Of a stretch of 64,000 nucleotides of DNA, positions 1 to 9,478 are shown piece after piece; the first letter of the stretch is position 1, and each line of letters starts with the position of its first letter. Source of the stretch: Pisaster brevispinus (lineage: Eukaryota; Echinodermata; Asteroidea; Forcipulatida; Asteriidae); assembly GCA_023634235.1 (NCBI GenBank), contig JAMKCF010000004.1:10550057-10614056 (forward strand). The letters run 5' to 3'. The notes beneath the pieces are model-generated. The model saw only the letters and a program-made list of their open reading frames with translations, was not told the origin of the DNA and searched no databases. The translations under genes and the position numbers were made by a program.

Positions 1-597
1 GCCCTGACGACGATGACGAAGCTCCATTAGATGGAAATCTGCCTGTTGTCCTGGTCCAAAACGTTGATCTAGTCTGTCAAAAAGATCCTTAAGTGAAGGT
101 TCCTTCCCCTCAGGTTGGCATCCCAGCACCTTCAAGGCTTGTCCCTGAAGGCTGGCCGCCAAGAATACAGCAGCCTGGCTGTCTTTCCATCCATTTGCTA
201 CGCAACAAGCCTGAAAATGTGCCTTATAGTCCTTCCATGGCACTTTTCCACTGAACCGGTCAGGACAAATGTTCGGTTTCCTAATTCTGTCCTCACTTTT
301 CTTAGTTTCCTTAGCCTCTACCAAGGATGTTTCCTCCGTTTGTCTAGTATTTGCAGGTGTGCCTGGTATCCCTAGTGTTGAACGAAACGTGCTTGAGACA
401 GCTGGAGTTGGGGTGTGCATGAACAGTTCCGGTGTTTCATTCCGGCTGATTCCCTTCTCCTGGATGATTGATTTCATTTTCTGTAACTGTTCCTCAAGTT
501 CCCGTTTTTCCTTGAGTGCATCCTCGTACATGCTTTCGGCCTGGTGAGCCTCCACTCTGAGCACTTCAAGCTCCTCTTCCATCCATTTAGAATCCAT
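1..597 (-). CDS. Ty3/gypsy-type retrotransposon Gag, N-terminal 199 codons (runs off the window start)
   Basis: Seen: an uninterrupted minus-strand frame opens with ATG at 597 and is still open at base 1. The first ~60 residues are acidic and coiled-coil-like (MDSKWMEEELEVLRVEA), followed by a Pro/Thr-rich linker. From about residue 115 there is a retrotransposon Gag core, with WKDYKAHFQACCVANGWKD and then AAVFLAASLQGQALKVL. The W..Y..HF..C...NGW.....A..LA..L.G.A pattern is typical of Ty3/gypsy Gag proteins, which assemble the RNA-containing particle. Context: a primer-binding site and a complete LTR lie directly upstream on the same strand, so this is the 5' end of an element whose pol region lies outside the window. 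The frame is intact, which suggests a fairly recent insertion. An env gene cannot be assessed here. Confidence 0.88.
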   Translation of the reverse strand, partial: MDSKWMEEELEVLRVEAHQAESMYEDALKEKRELEEQLQKMKSIIQEKGISRNETPELFMHTPTPAVSSTFRSTLGIPGTPANTRQTEETSLVEAKETKKSEDRIRKPNICPDRFSGKVPWKDYKAHFQACCVANGWKDSQAAVFLAASLQGQALKVLGCQPEGKEPSLKDLFDRLDQRFGPGQQADFHLMELRHRRQG

Positions 598-633
598 CAC
601 TGCAGATGCAGTCTCCTAAAAATGTCACGCCTT

Positions 634-651
634 ATCCCACTTCTGACACCA
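634..651 (-). other. Primer-binding site complementary to the 3' end of tRNA-Leu
   Basis: On the minus strand the sequence TGGTGTCAGAAGTGGGAT starts one base after the LTR end. Its complement, ATCCCACTTCTGACACCA, reads as the T-arm and acceptor end of a tRNA-Leu plus the added CCA. This is the expected position and length (18 nt) for a minus-strand primer site. The tRNA identity is from memory of animal tRNA-Leu sequences. Confidence 0.8.
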
Positions 652-652
652 A

Positions 653-1445
653 TGTGGCGAATCCCGTCCGGGTCAATTCTGACTCGGTACTGCACAGGCG
701 AGCGGCAGCCCTACAGTACTGTGGGGGAGATCGTTTGGCAACCATATATCGCCGCGCGCAACACTTTCTCCCGGGGACCCTATGGAAAGGAGATGAACAC
801 CAGGCAGAGCAGCACAGGAACCCAAATAAACGGACAAGGAGAAATAGCTCAAGAGCCGCGGGTTTTACCCTTTATTAAACTCAGGCACCTTCTTTACTAA
901 GGTTAAGTTGCAGGTTCCTTAAGGGGGCTGCTTGTTCCTTAAGGTAAAGCCTTGAGGTTCCTTAAGGGTTTCTGGTATCCTTAAGGGTATAAGTAAGTTA
1001 CTACTGGGTCTAAGAATTACGGAATGTGATTGATTTATTACTGATTAATGTGGTAACTTTCGGGAGGCTTAACAATGCTGGTCCTGATCAGTGCTTCTCA
1101 AAATCTCTATGAAATAACTCAGCTTGACATACCCAGCGCCACGAGTTGCTGCCGCTAGATTCACACTTTCTCCCGCACGCTGTTCTGGGATCCGGCGGTC
1201 GGTCGCTTTACCGCTCCGCCTCGCTGCTACCAGCTCCCACGCACTCCAACAGCTATACTCTGTGACGCACACAATTCCAGCGCTCTCCACCGTCTGCTAG
1301 CTCAGCAACAACTCGACTGCCGCTACGCACGAGGCGCAAGCAGCTATGTATAGCTCAAGCACCAACTGCGCATGCCCAGCAAGTATTGCACGCCTTAGCG
1401 CTATGACGCGCGAAAGCTGCAAGCACTCAGGCCAATTTCGTTACA
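653..1445 (-). mobile_element. 5' LTR of the Ty3/gypsy element
   Basis: This 793-bp segment is bounded by TGT...ACA with a short imperfect terminal inversion: TGTGGCGA at one end and TCGTTACA at the other. It abuts the primer-binding site. On the element strand a polyadenylation signal AATAAA is at 876-871. The middle (920-995) has several copies of GGTTCCTTAAGG-like motifs, seemingly a small internal repeat. The half nearest 1445 (the element's 5' end) is GC-rich. The opposite LTR is outside the window, so age and target duplication cannot be read. A related solo LTR lies at 11409-12169. Confidence 0.75.
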
Positions 1446-1919
1446 ATACATCAATAAAATTGTAAAAATCACTACAGTCTACCAAACACCCCATAAAACT
1501 TGGATCAACCAGTAGCAGAGGCCAAAAATGTAATAAATACATAAAGTAAAAACAAAATAATTTAAAAAGGCATAAAAAACCTTACAGAAAAACAGAAAAA
1601 GCGACACCACCCACTCTACAAACAAAGTAAACAATTGTGTAAACTCGCATCATGTGTAAACGTAAAGTCGCTCAAATACAAAGAAATAAATTAAAGGGGG
1701 TTTTTCAAATAACTTTTTTTCAATGATAGAAAGTCAAAACTACTAATACAATAACTTGCAACAAAGTATCTACAAAGTTTTGACCAAAACAAATTGATAA
1801 ATAGTAGGCCTACGAGTTGAAACTCTGTTAATAGGAAGGTACTTCAAAATAATTTATCAAATGAGAATCGTGCGTATATATAGTTTTTGAAAAACCATTG
1901 AGTCCTTTACCGATGTTTG
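1446..1919. other. AT-rich spacer with no recognised feature
   Basis: Very A/T-rich sequence between the LTR boundary and the end of the C48 protease frame. It contains oligo-A tracts and no open frame of note. It may be the 3' flank of the protease-bearing element, but no terminal repeat was recognised. Confidence 0.5.
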
Positions 1920-2748
1920 TTAGATGTTACTCTGTTTAAATAATTGACTTAACCCGATGTCTAATATGTGACTTCTTCGAATGGCAGAAAGTGTGATATA
2001 CATTCGAAGCGTTTCACTTTGATAATTTTGCCTAACATTTCTTTTGGCAAGAGCAACTTCTTCAGCTATAGCGCAGCAATACAGCCCACATGAGTCAGTG
2101 TCATCTTGGGTAATAAATGATTTATCCTTGATGACTATACAATGTTCATCACTGCGTATGAATGGTGGCAAAACGTTCCAGTATTTTTATTTTTACCGGA
2201 ATAAAAAACTTACCGAAAGATTTAGCGATTTGACGCAAAAAAGTATATGACAAGGGCGACAATGAATCATAACAGCATATAGATTGTTTTATCTTATCGA
2301 TGACAAACAGCATGAAATGAGAGTTTCTAAGAACAGGGCATAATATGATGTTACACCACTGATCGCTGCTGATACATTTTCTTTGCACCGAACGGTACAT
2401 CGCGGCTGTTACCACTCCCCTGAGAATTGCATTGGTTTCAGAGCACAGTAGCGCAGCACAGGTTTGACTAACGTCTTCACTTTCAGCCAATTGTTGCATG
2501 TAGAAATCTACAAAAAAATCACTAATCCATCCCCTGTTGAAGTTTGGTGACAGTTTTAAGAAGGATTGATACACATCGAGCGATATGTTTACATTTAGCA
2601 TGGCAATATGGGCGAATGTCAGAGTTTCGTTCGAAGACCTCAATTTCAACGCTGGTTTGTTTAGTATGCTCTCATCTATGTAACCCCAAACATCTTCTAC
2701 GAAGAACTTCTCATTTTTGTTTACTGTGAAAATATTGTTTTTATCCAA
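1920..2748 (-). pseudogene. Ulp1-like (C48) cysteine protease domain, broken by one frameshift
   Basis: Seen: two overlapping minus-strand frames, 2748-2149 and 2171-1920, together cover a Ulp1-type fold. The first has GWISDFFVDFYMQQLA (the W-[IL]-x-D entry motif), then NSHFMLFVID with the catalytic His and CCYDSL with the catalytic Asp. The second has QDDTDSCGLYCC, giving the oxyanion Gln and nucleophile Cys. All four active-site positions are therefore present. The two frames differ, so a frameshift lies between 2149 and 2171. Known: Ulp1/SENP proteases cleave SUMO-like modifiers, and the fold is common in DNA transposon proteins. Inference: this was the C-terminal domain of one long protein whose N-terminal side is the C19 domain at 2783-4030. 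The first frame's ATG at 2748 is probably internal, because coding-like sequence continues upstream. Confidence 0.75.
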
Positions 2749-2782
2749 AAAGTCATCCTCGTTTGGGGAAATGTTACTATCA

Positions 2783-4030
2783 TCAAAATTGTAGAAAAAA
2801 ATTGGGATCTGTTCTCAAGTCAGAGTAATCTGTTGTTATTGGTGACAATCTGGATTCTGTGGCTGGGTGCCCATCTGAAAAACTGTTGTATGCTTCGTAT
2901 ATCAGTACGTAAGCCCCTCGATTAACAGCGTTTTCAAATTCTGTGTCAGTAACTTGACGAACTATGTGGTCATCGAACAATAGTTTTCTTTTAGTGCGTC
3001 TCTCATTCACATAGGTAACGTAATGGCCGCTTGCAACACTTAATCCTACATGTACAACCACAGAGAGAAGGCGATACATGTGTGTGTATTTAGTTTGTTC
3101 GTTTTGAGTTATGCACATTTTTGTGAGGTCCACAATATCCGGAACATGTATTGTGGAAGTAACTTTTTCGGCTCTTGAATTTCTCCATCGAAAACGCATT
3201 ACTTGAATGATTAAAACTAAAGGAGCATGTAATATTTTGGTAGTAAGAGTTTTTACTCCCCTGTTTACACAATGCGTACAAAACTCATCGGGCAGACGCA
3301 CGCAACTGAAAAATTGTATGATGTTATGTTCTAAACGTGGGTTTGTTGCAGGAACGGTTAAGACAGTTGAATTAGTGGTGTCTACCGTTGAGGCTCTGTG
3401 ACACAACACACATGTTGATGTCTTCTGCAATACAAAACGTGGCTATACTCCTGCATCGTGAAAAAAACTGCAAACCTCGTTACAAGTTAAAAATTCAGCT
3501 GCATCTTGCTGTTGGCGGACATTAACAGACAAGAACGAAGCACATACACCGATACTTTGTTTAACTGAATGAAAAGCAACTGCAGGACCTATTTCTTTTT
3601 TAAGTTCATCAAATATGAAAATGAGACTTCTTTTGAATTCATTCAAAGTAGTCATCTGACTAGTAGTGCTGTGAATTTGTATGTACAAAGGGTAGAGCGC
3701 CTGAATGGATGCAATCCACCAACAAGAGTATGAATTATTTGATATCCCTCTACCAAGTGGAAAAAGTGGCCGATATTCAGACTTACTTTTAGATGTTGTT
3801 GTCAATTTATTGCGTTGTTTTTTTGTGTTCTGTCCCAAGATTGGCGTGCTTGTTCGTGGAAATCGTCTTGCGGGAACATGTTTTTTGGTTTCATATCCTT
3901 CTTTAAATTTAATTTCTTGGTTGGAGGTGTGAGGTATTTTCCCTCTTTTCCTGGTCGGCGAACCCTCTTTAGCCATTTTTCGGACGCTAATTGTTGAGAC
4001 TTTTTTTTCGTGTTGTAAACCTTCTTGCAA
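2783..4030 (-). pseudogene. Ubiquitin-specific protease (C19/USP) domain, broken by an in-frame stop
   Basis: Seen: frames 4030-3443 and 3430-2783 are in the same phase, separated by a single TAG just after HDAGV. The first contains the Cys box GISNNSYSCWWIASIQAL, aligned with the canonical GLxNxGNTCYxNSxLQxL so that the nucleophile Cys is kept, and QQQDAAEFL. The second has two CxxC pairs (CVLC, CTHC) of the finger region, LVLIIQVMRF, the His box SGHYVTYVNE, and FDDHIV followed by AYVLIYEAY. This is a compact USP catalytic core of roughly 310 residues with catalytic Cys and His present. The basic N-terminal linker (KEGSPTRKRGK) is in a shifted phase relative to the upstream 4146-3802 frame. 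Inference: a transposon-carried deubiquitinase, now decayed. A captured host USP pseudogene is less likely because of the Ulp1 domain immediately downstream. Confidence 0.75.
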
Positions 4031-4464
4031 AAACTTTCTGCAAATTCGCGATGAAGTGGTAATAAATCATTCTGAAATATTGATACGAGAACATGTAGTT
4101 GACTACATCTTTCATATTGCAGCTTAACACGCTTGACTTCTCCCATGCTTTTTTCTATTACTCCTTGTGTTCAATTGTTTGATGAAATATTTTGATGTGT
4201 AGATTTTTTCAATGACCGAAATATGTCTGTGTAATGTGTATAAGGTTCTCCATTACCATGGCGGCCTAGATCACCAAGTAGGAGCCCTGACCAATTTGCG
4301 ATTGATGGAAATGCGTAATTAAGAAGATATTCCATGAACGCTGTACTTCTGTAGGTATTTGGGAGAAAGTTTTGTTCTTGTTCAGAATCTTCTGATCTAC
4401 CTATGTGTTCCATTGCCTGATTTACGATTTTTTGAAAACGTTTTTTGAATGGAGAGCTTGCCAA
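3802..4464 (-). pseudogene. Decayed transposon-type protein segment preceding the USP and Ulp1 domains
   Basis: Seen: frame 4464-4171 contains YLLNYAFPSIANWSGLLLGD and LGRHGNGEPYTHYTDIF. It ends at a TGA after HQNISSNN. The same phase resumes at once with TQGVIEKSMGEVKRVKLQYE and continues to 3802, so the TGA is an isolated nonsense codon, possibly from CGA. The following basic stretch (WLKRVRRPGKEGKYLTPP) resembles linkers seen before protease domains in animal transposon proteins, as I recall them. No DDE residues or zinc fingers are visible; the N-terminal part of the protein is missing or replaced by the 190-bp array that starts about 20 bp upstream. I cannot name the superfamily. Confidence 0.5.
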
Positions 4465-4482
4465 TTTTTCAATGAATACTGC

Positions 4483-6735
4483 AAATGTTTAATTAGTTGT
4501 GCTGAGCTAGTTAGTGGATAGATTAATTTGGGGCGCCTAGGTATGATAGTTTGGTGTATAAGGAAGACATCTGTGAAACAAAATTATTAGATTTCATGAT
4601 TTTACTTTGAAAACATTTCAAATGAAAATTAGGTTGCTTTATATAGTAAATTCGCACACGGGCCCCATTAAGCAAATGTTAATTAGTTAGGCTGAGCTAA
4701 TTAGTAGATTGATTAATTAGGGGCGCCTAGGTATGATGGTTGGGGATATAAGGAAGACATCTGTGAAACAAAATTATTAGATTTCATGATTTTACTTTGA
4801 AAACATTTCAAATAAAAATTAGGTTGCTTTATATAGTAAATTCGCACACGGGCCACATTATGCAAATGTTTAGTTAGTTGGGCTGAGCTAATTAGTGGAT
4901 GTATCAATTGGGGGCGCCTAGGTATGATGGTTGGGGATATAAGGAAGACATCTGTGAAAAAAAATCATTAGATTTCATGATCTTACTTTGAAAACATTTC
5001 AAATGAAAATTAGGTTGCTTTATATAGTAAATTCGCACACGGGCCACTTTATGCAAATGTTTAATTAGTTGTGCTGAGCTAATTAGTAGATATATTAATT
5101 TGGGGCGCCTAGGTATGATGGTTTGGTGTATAAGGAAGACATCTGTGAAACAAAATTATTACATTTCATGATTTTACTTTGAAAACATTTTAAATGAAAA
5201 TTAGGTTGCTTTATATAGTAAATTCGCACACGGGCCCCATTAAGCAAATGTTAATTAGTTGGGCTGAGCTAATTAGTAGATTGATTAATTAGGGGCGCCT
5301 AGGTATTATGGTTGGGGATATAAGGAAGACATCTGTGAAAAAAAATCTTCAGATTTCATGATTTTACTTTGAAAACATTTCAAATAAAAATTAGGTTGCT
5401 TTATATAGTAAATTCGCACACGGGCCCCATTAAGCAAATGTTAATTAGTTAGGCTGAGCTAATTAGTGGATGTATCAATTGGGGGCGCCTAGGTATGATG
5501 GTTGGGGATATAAGGAAGACATCTGTGAAAACAAATCATTAGATTTCATAATTTTACTTTGAAAACATTTCAAATGAAAATTAGGTTGCTTTATACAGTA
5601 AATTCGCACACGGGCCACATTATGCAAAAGTTTAGTTAGTTGGGCTGAGCTAATTAGTGGATGTACCAATTGGGGGCGCCTATAGGTATGATGGTTGGGG
5701 ATATAAGGAAGACATCTGTGAAAAAAAATCATTAGATTTCATAATTTTACTTTGAAAACATTTCAAATAAAAATTAGGTTGCTTTATATAGTAAATTCGC
5801 ACACGGGCCACATTATGCAAATGTTTAGTTAGTTGGGCTGAGCTAATTAGTGGATGTATCAATTGGGGGCGCCTAGGTATGATGGTTGGGGATATAAGGA
5901 AGACATCTGTGAAAACAAATCATTAGATTTCATAATTTTACTTTGAAAACATTTCAAATGAAAATTAGGTTGCTTTATACAGTAAATTCGCACACGGGCC
6001 ACATTATGCAAAAGTTTAGTTAGTTGGGCTGAGCTAATTAGTGGATGTACCAATTGGGGGCGCCTATAGGTATGATGGTTGGGGATATAAGGAAGACATC
6101 TGTGAAAAAAAATCATTAGATTTCATAATTTTACTTTGAAAACATTTCAAATGAAAATTAGGTAAGAGTAACTATAAATATAAATATAAATAGTAAACTT
6201 GCGGGTACAACCATGTGTAAAAACTCTTTGAGGGAGTGTTGGCTCTGAAAAGAGCCGGTTTGGTCTCGACGTTTCGAACAGTATACTCTGCTCGTCTTCA
6301 GGAGAAAAATTAGGTAGTTGTCTGTTTAATCTTGAACTCGTATAGTTAATTCGCAGACGGGCCATAAATACGCAATCATTTAATTAGTTGGGCTGAGCTA
6401 ATTAGTGGATGTACCAATTGGGGGCGCCTAGGTATGATGGTTGGGGATATAAGGAAGACATCTGTAAAAAAAAATCATTAGATTTCATAATTTTACTTTG
6501 AAAACATTTCAAATGAAAATTAGGTAGTTGTCTGTTTAATCTTGAACTCGTGTAGTTAATTCGCAACTGGGCCACAAATACGCAATCATTGAATTAGTTG
6601 GGCTGAGCTAATTTGTGGATGGATTAATTGGGGGCGCCTAGGTATGATGGTTTGGGATATAAGAATGACGTTTTTGAAGAAATAAAATAATATTTGACGT
6701 TTTTATTATGAAAACATGACAGTTGAAAACCAGGT
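4483..6735. repeat. Array of eleven ~190-bp tandem repeats
   Basis: Each unit contains GGGCGCCTAGGTATGATGG, then GATATAAGGAAGACATCTGTG, TTTACTTTGAAAACATTTC, ATTAGGTTGCTTTATA and AATTCGCACACGGGCC. GGGCGCC starts at 4531, 4721, 4912, 5102, 5293, 5483, 5674, 5867, 6058, 6422 and 6632, giving periods of 190-193 except for the last two. Two units carry a TATAGG variant of the TAGG core, at 5674 and 6058, and the pair of units around them is repeated, suggesting two-unit duplication. The step from 6058 to 6422 is enlarged by a foreign insert. The array begins immediately upstream of the protease-bearing frame, so it could be satellite DNA or a subterminal repeat of that element. Confidence 0.9.
6164..6320. 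mobile_element. Foreign insert inside the 190-bp array (dispersed-repeat fragment)
   Basis: Between the unit beginning at 6058 and the next at 6422 there are about 170 extra bases. They include a TAAATA-rich stretch and GGCTCTGAAAAGAGCCGG, which is a perfect short hairpin, followed by CTCGACGTTTCGAACAGTAT and CTCGTCTTCAGGAG. This block resembles a dispersed repeat seen widely in marine invertebrate genomes (recalled, not checked). Similar wording occurs around 37195-37330. Confidence 0.55.
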
Positions 6736-6973
6736 GTAACACGAGAACTTTTGAATTTGTTCGCACTGTCGTTGACGGTCGTTGACGAGGGTTTTTGAAA
6801 TTTGGTGCTAGCACCAAATTTCTCGCCATCACCAAATTTGGTGCTGGCACTAAATTTAGTGCTGAGTTCAGCCTGGTAGATTGGTATGGTGTGGATGAAA
6901 AACGAAAACCTGTAGTGAGTCTGGATGCCTGGATGGGTTGAAAATAAGGTTAGTGTTGAGTTCTGCCTATGGC

Positions 6974-7020
6974 TGGGTGAAGATGAACAGAAGACGGAAA
7001 CTAATATTGACGATGTTGTA
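6974..7020. repeat. 47-bp arm of a perfect inverted repeat (partner 7415-7461)
   Basis: The sequence beginning TGGGTGAAGATGAACAGAAG and ending GACGATGTTGTA at 6974-7020 is present as an exact reverse complement at 7415-7461. The 394 bp between the arms are LINE sequence. This arm sits exactly where recognisable LINE protein similarity stops (after LYKIHYNIVN). Confidence 0.92.
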
Positions 7021-7600
7021 GTGAATCTTGTAGAGCATGGTGCATTGGTTCAGAAGTCTGCTGGTTGTTAAGTTGATCCAAATCAAGTTGTGGTAGTAAA
7101 GGCTTGATGCTGGTAGTGCGGCCATAGACTCAACAAATGTATCGGACTGCCTGGCGTTGAACCGATTCCAGTGAATAGATGTTTTTTGCCGTGTGTGGAC
7201 TCCAAGCAGCTGTCGATACTCCAGTTGGGGAAGAACTAATGCTTGGTATGCTTTAAGTTTGATTGCTTTTGAGCAAGGTCCCAGATTTCTTCTTATTATC
7301 CCTAGAGTAGGGCAGGCCTTTGATCTTATGTTGGCAATATGCTGGTTCCAAGACAGGTCACTGGAGATGGTAACACCGAGGTATTTGTGGTTGGTTGTAC
7401 GATCTATGCCTTGATACAACATCGTCAATATTAGTTTCCGTCTTCTGTTCATCTTCACCCATTGTAGTTAAAGAGACTGGGTTTGGTTTTACGTGTGATG
7501 GTCAGAAGTTGGCACTTGGCGACGTTAAAGCTCATCTGCCAGATGTCAGCCCACTTGGAAACTGTATAGAGGTCTTTTTGTAAGATATCATGGTCTTCAT
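7021..7600 (-). pseudogene. LINE (non-LTR retrotransposon) reverse transcriptase C-terminal fragment
   Basis: Seen on the minus strand: LQKDLYTVSKWADIWQMSFN and VAKCQLLTITRKTKPSLFNY upstream, then DRTTNHKYLGVTISSDLSWN, HIANIRSKACPTLGIIRRNL and CTMLYKIHYNIVN. This is the end of the thumb region and the connection of jockey/CR1-like reverse transcriptases. The element is 5'-truncated near 7600, as LINEs usually are. The frame is broken at 7415-7461 by the 47-bp segment described separately; leaving those 47 bases out restores the phase (NYN directly to QGIDR). Further small shifts follow around the TFVES stretch. A dead copy. Confidence 0.82.
7415..7461. repeat. 47-bp arm of a perfect inverted repeat (partner 6974-7020), inserted in the LINE frame
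   Basis: Exact reverse complement of 6974-7020. It interrupts LINE coding sequence, and because 47 is not a multiple of three it shifts the frame. Flanking codons join cleanly without it. Confidence 0.92.
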
Positions 7601-9478
7601 CTCAGCGCCCCAGTCACAGGGTCTAGATCTATCCTATATCTAATGATCTAGAATCTGAATGATATCTGAATTCAGATTCAGAAGTAAAAAAAACTGGCCC
7701 CATCATTGCCCATACCAGTACCATGCACAACTCAATGGGAAACTACAACCATACACAAGGCTTCATACGTTGTGTAGTATCACAACCATGCACAACTTGA
7801 TGGGAAACTAAAACCATACACAAGGCTTCGCAGAGTCCTTCTAGGAGGTTAAATGAAAACGAAACGATCAACGCTAGCGTACTGGAGTGACAAAAACTAC
7901 TGGGAAAAGATGTAAAAAGTCACATGAAAGTTTACTAGCAAAGCTAGTTTGGGTAATTTTAGATCAGTCTATACAATGGAAGATGGGAAGAAGAATGTTA
8001 GAGACAATGATTTTAGAACAGGGAGCCAGTGCAATACTTTTAGATGGGATTAATGTGTAGAAAATGAAGAGTATTGCTCATTTTCTTGTCTTATTTCAGC
8101 ATGGTTTGCCCATTCAGTGGCAACACCACATTCATCATCAGTGACAGTGTCAGGTGTGATCCTTTGATCATCTAGACTAGATTAAGCACACCTGTTGTAC
8201 CCCTAGTGTAGTTGTTATTAATGTATTAATTATTCTTCCATTGGTTTTTGTTCACAATGTCCTTTAGTAGTTGACCTGGTTGAATCCGAGGAAGGGCTTG
8301 ATGATGTGTTCTATCTTTCGTGAGATGCTTGGGCCGTAAACTTTTTCAGAGGGAAATTTATGAAATGGACAGCTAAAAGAGCACAGTTGAAGGAAGGGTT
8401 CTAAACATTATAGGAGATTGACGCCAGGATCACTTTGAAATCCTTATACCCATAAGTACTTGCCTAAATTTAATTTTCAATACAAATTCAATTAAAAACC
8501 TGATGGAAAGTAAGTCATACATTCATACATACAAAAGAAGCAAGGTTGTTTCAAGCATGTCTCTGTAGTATCATTTACATGAACCATCCTAAATCCAGGA
8601 GGAGGCACTTTCTTCCAACAAGTTGGACATGAGAAATGTTGTATGTCATGACGAAATGAACACATGCACACATTTCTTTTCAGTTTACGTTAAGGTTCCA
8701 TACCATTCAAAGTAAATACTTTGAATCTTTGAAAAACCTTTAGGTGGAAATATTGCATCCAGGGAGATTGGTACCACATTCAATTGTCTACCCCTTTAGC
8801 CGTATCGCATTATCGCCCAGTTACAAAAACAATATTGGTAACTTGTATGTGGTTTCTTGTATTTTGAAGAACAACAAATAGACAAACATAATTTTAAAGG
8901 CATGCACAATTCAAACCAAAGCAACACGCATTCGTTTTCGTCTTAATAATCTGGTATTTTTTCACCGGGACCATCGTAATAGCCTGTAAAAAGACTAACC
9001 TAAAAGTGCAAGACTCTTTCAACAATGAAGCTCATCAACTTGTAAATGCTCATATTGTTGTCGTCAAGGTGGTATTGAAGGTTGATTTAAATAATTAGGT
9101 ATCTATTTTCCTTCAGAGGAAACTATCTTTTGAGATACGATACAAGTCGTCAAAGATGATCCCACTGAAGTAGTGTTGAAGTCCTGCCTAAAAAGTTGCA
9201 CTTGAGTTATTGTCTGGACATAACATTAATTCACTTTACTAGACCAATAAACACTATACAAACATTGTTTCATTTGTTTAGTGCATTGAGCGCAAACTGT
9301 GTGGGTTTTTTGTGGGTTTTTTTTTTGCTTTGTGTTTTGTTTTCTATGGATGTGCTAAATGGGCATTGAGAGAAATTACGTCACATCCATGATTGAGTCT
9401 ACTTTAAAGGGTTTCACCTGTTTCTGCTAAAAACTGAACGAGTAATTAACTAAACGTGTTTTCGCTCTACTGGCTGCA
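7601..9478. other. Intergenic stretch with no supported gene
   Basis: AT-rich. A two-copy tandem repeat of ~65 bp occurs at 7720-7835 (CATGCACAACTNNATGGGAA and ACCATACACAAGGCTTC). A T-run at 9317-9328 and scattered A-runs are present. No frame with recognisable protein content was found on either strand. Confidence 0.5.

Noticed and set aside
4483..6735. CRISPR-like repeat array
   Set aside because: The units are ~190 bp and contiguous without unique spacers, in eukaryotic DNA. It is satellite-type tandem repetition.
8096..8151. Exon-like segment: TTGTCTTATTTCAG, open codons (AWFAHSVATPHSSSVTVS), then GTGTGA
   Set aside because: Good splice-like edges, but no partner exons and no family recognised nearby. 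Kept only as a note.
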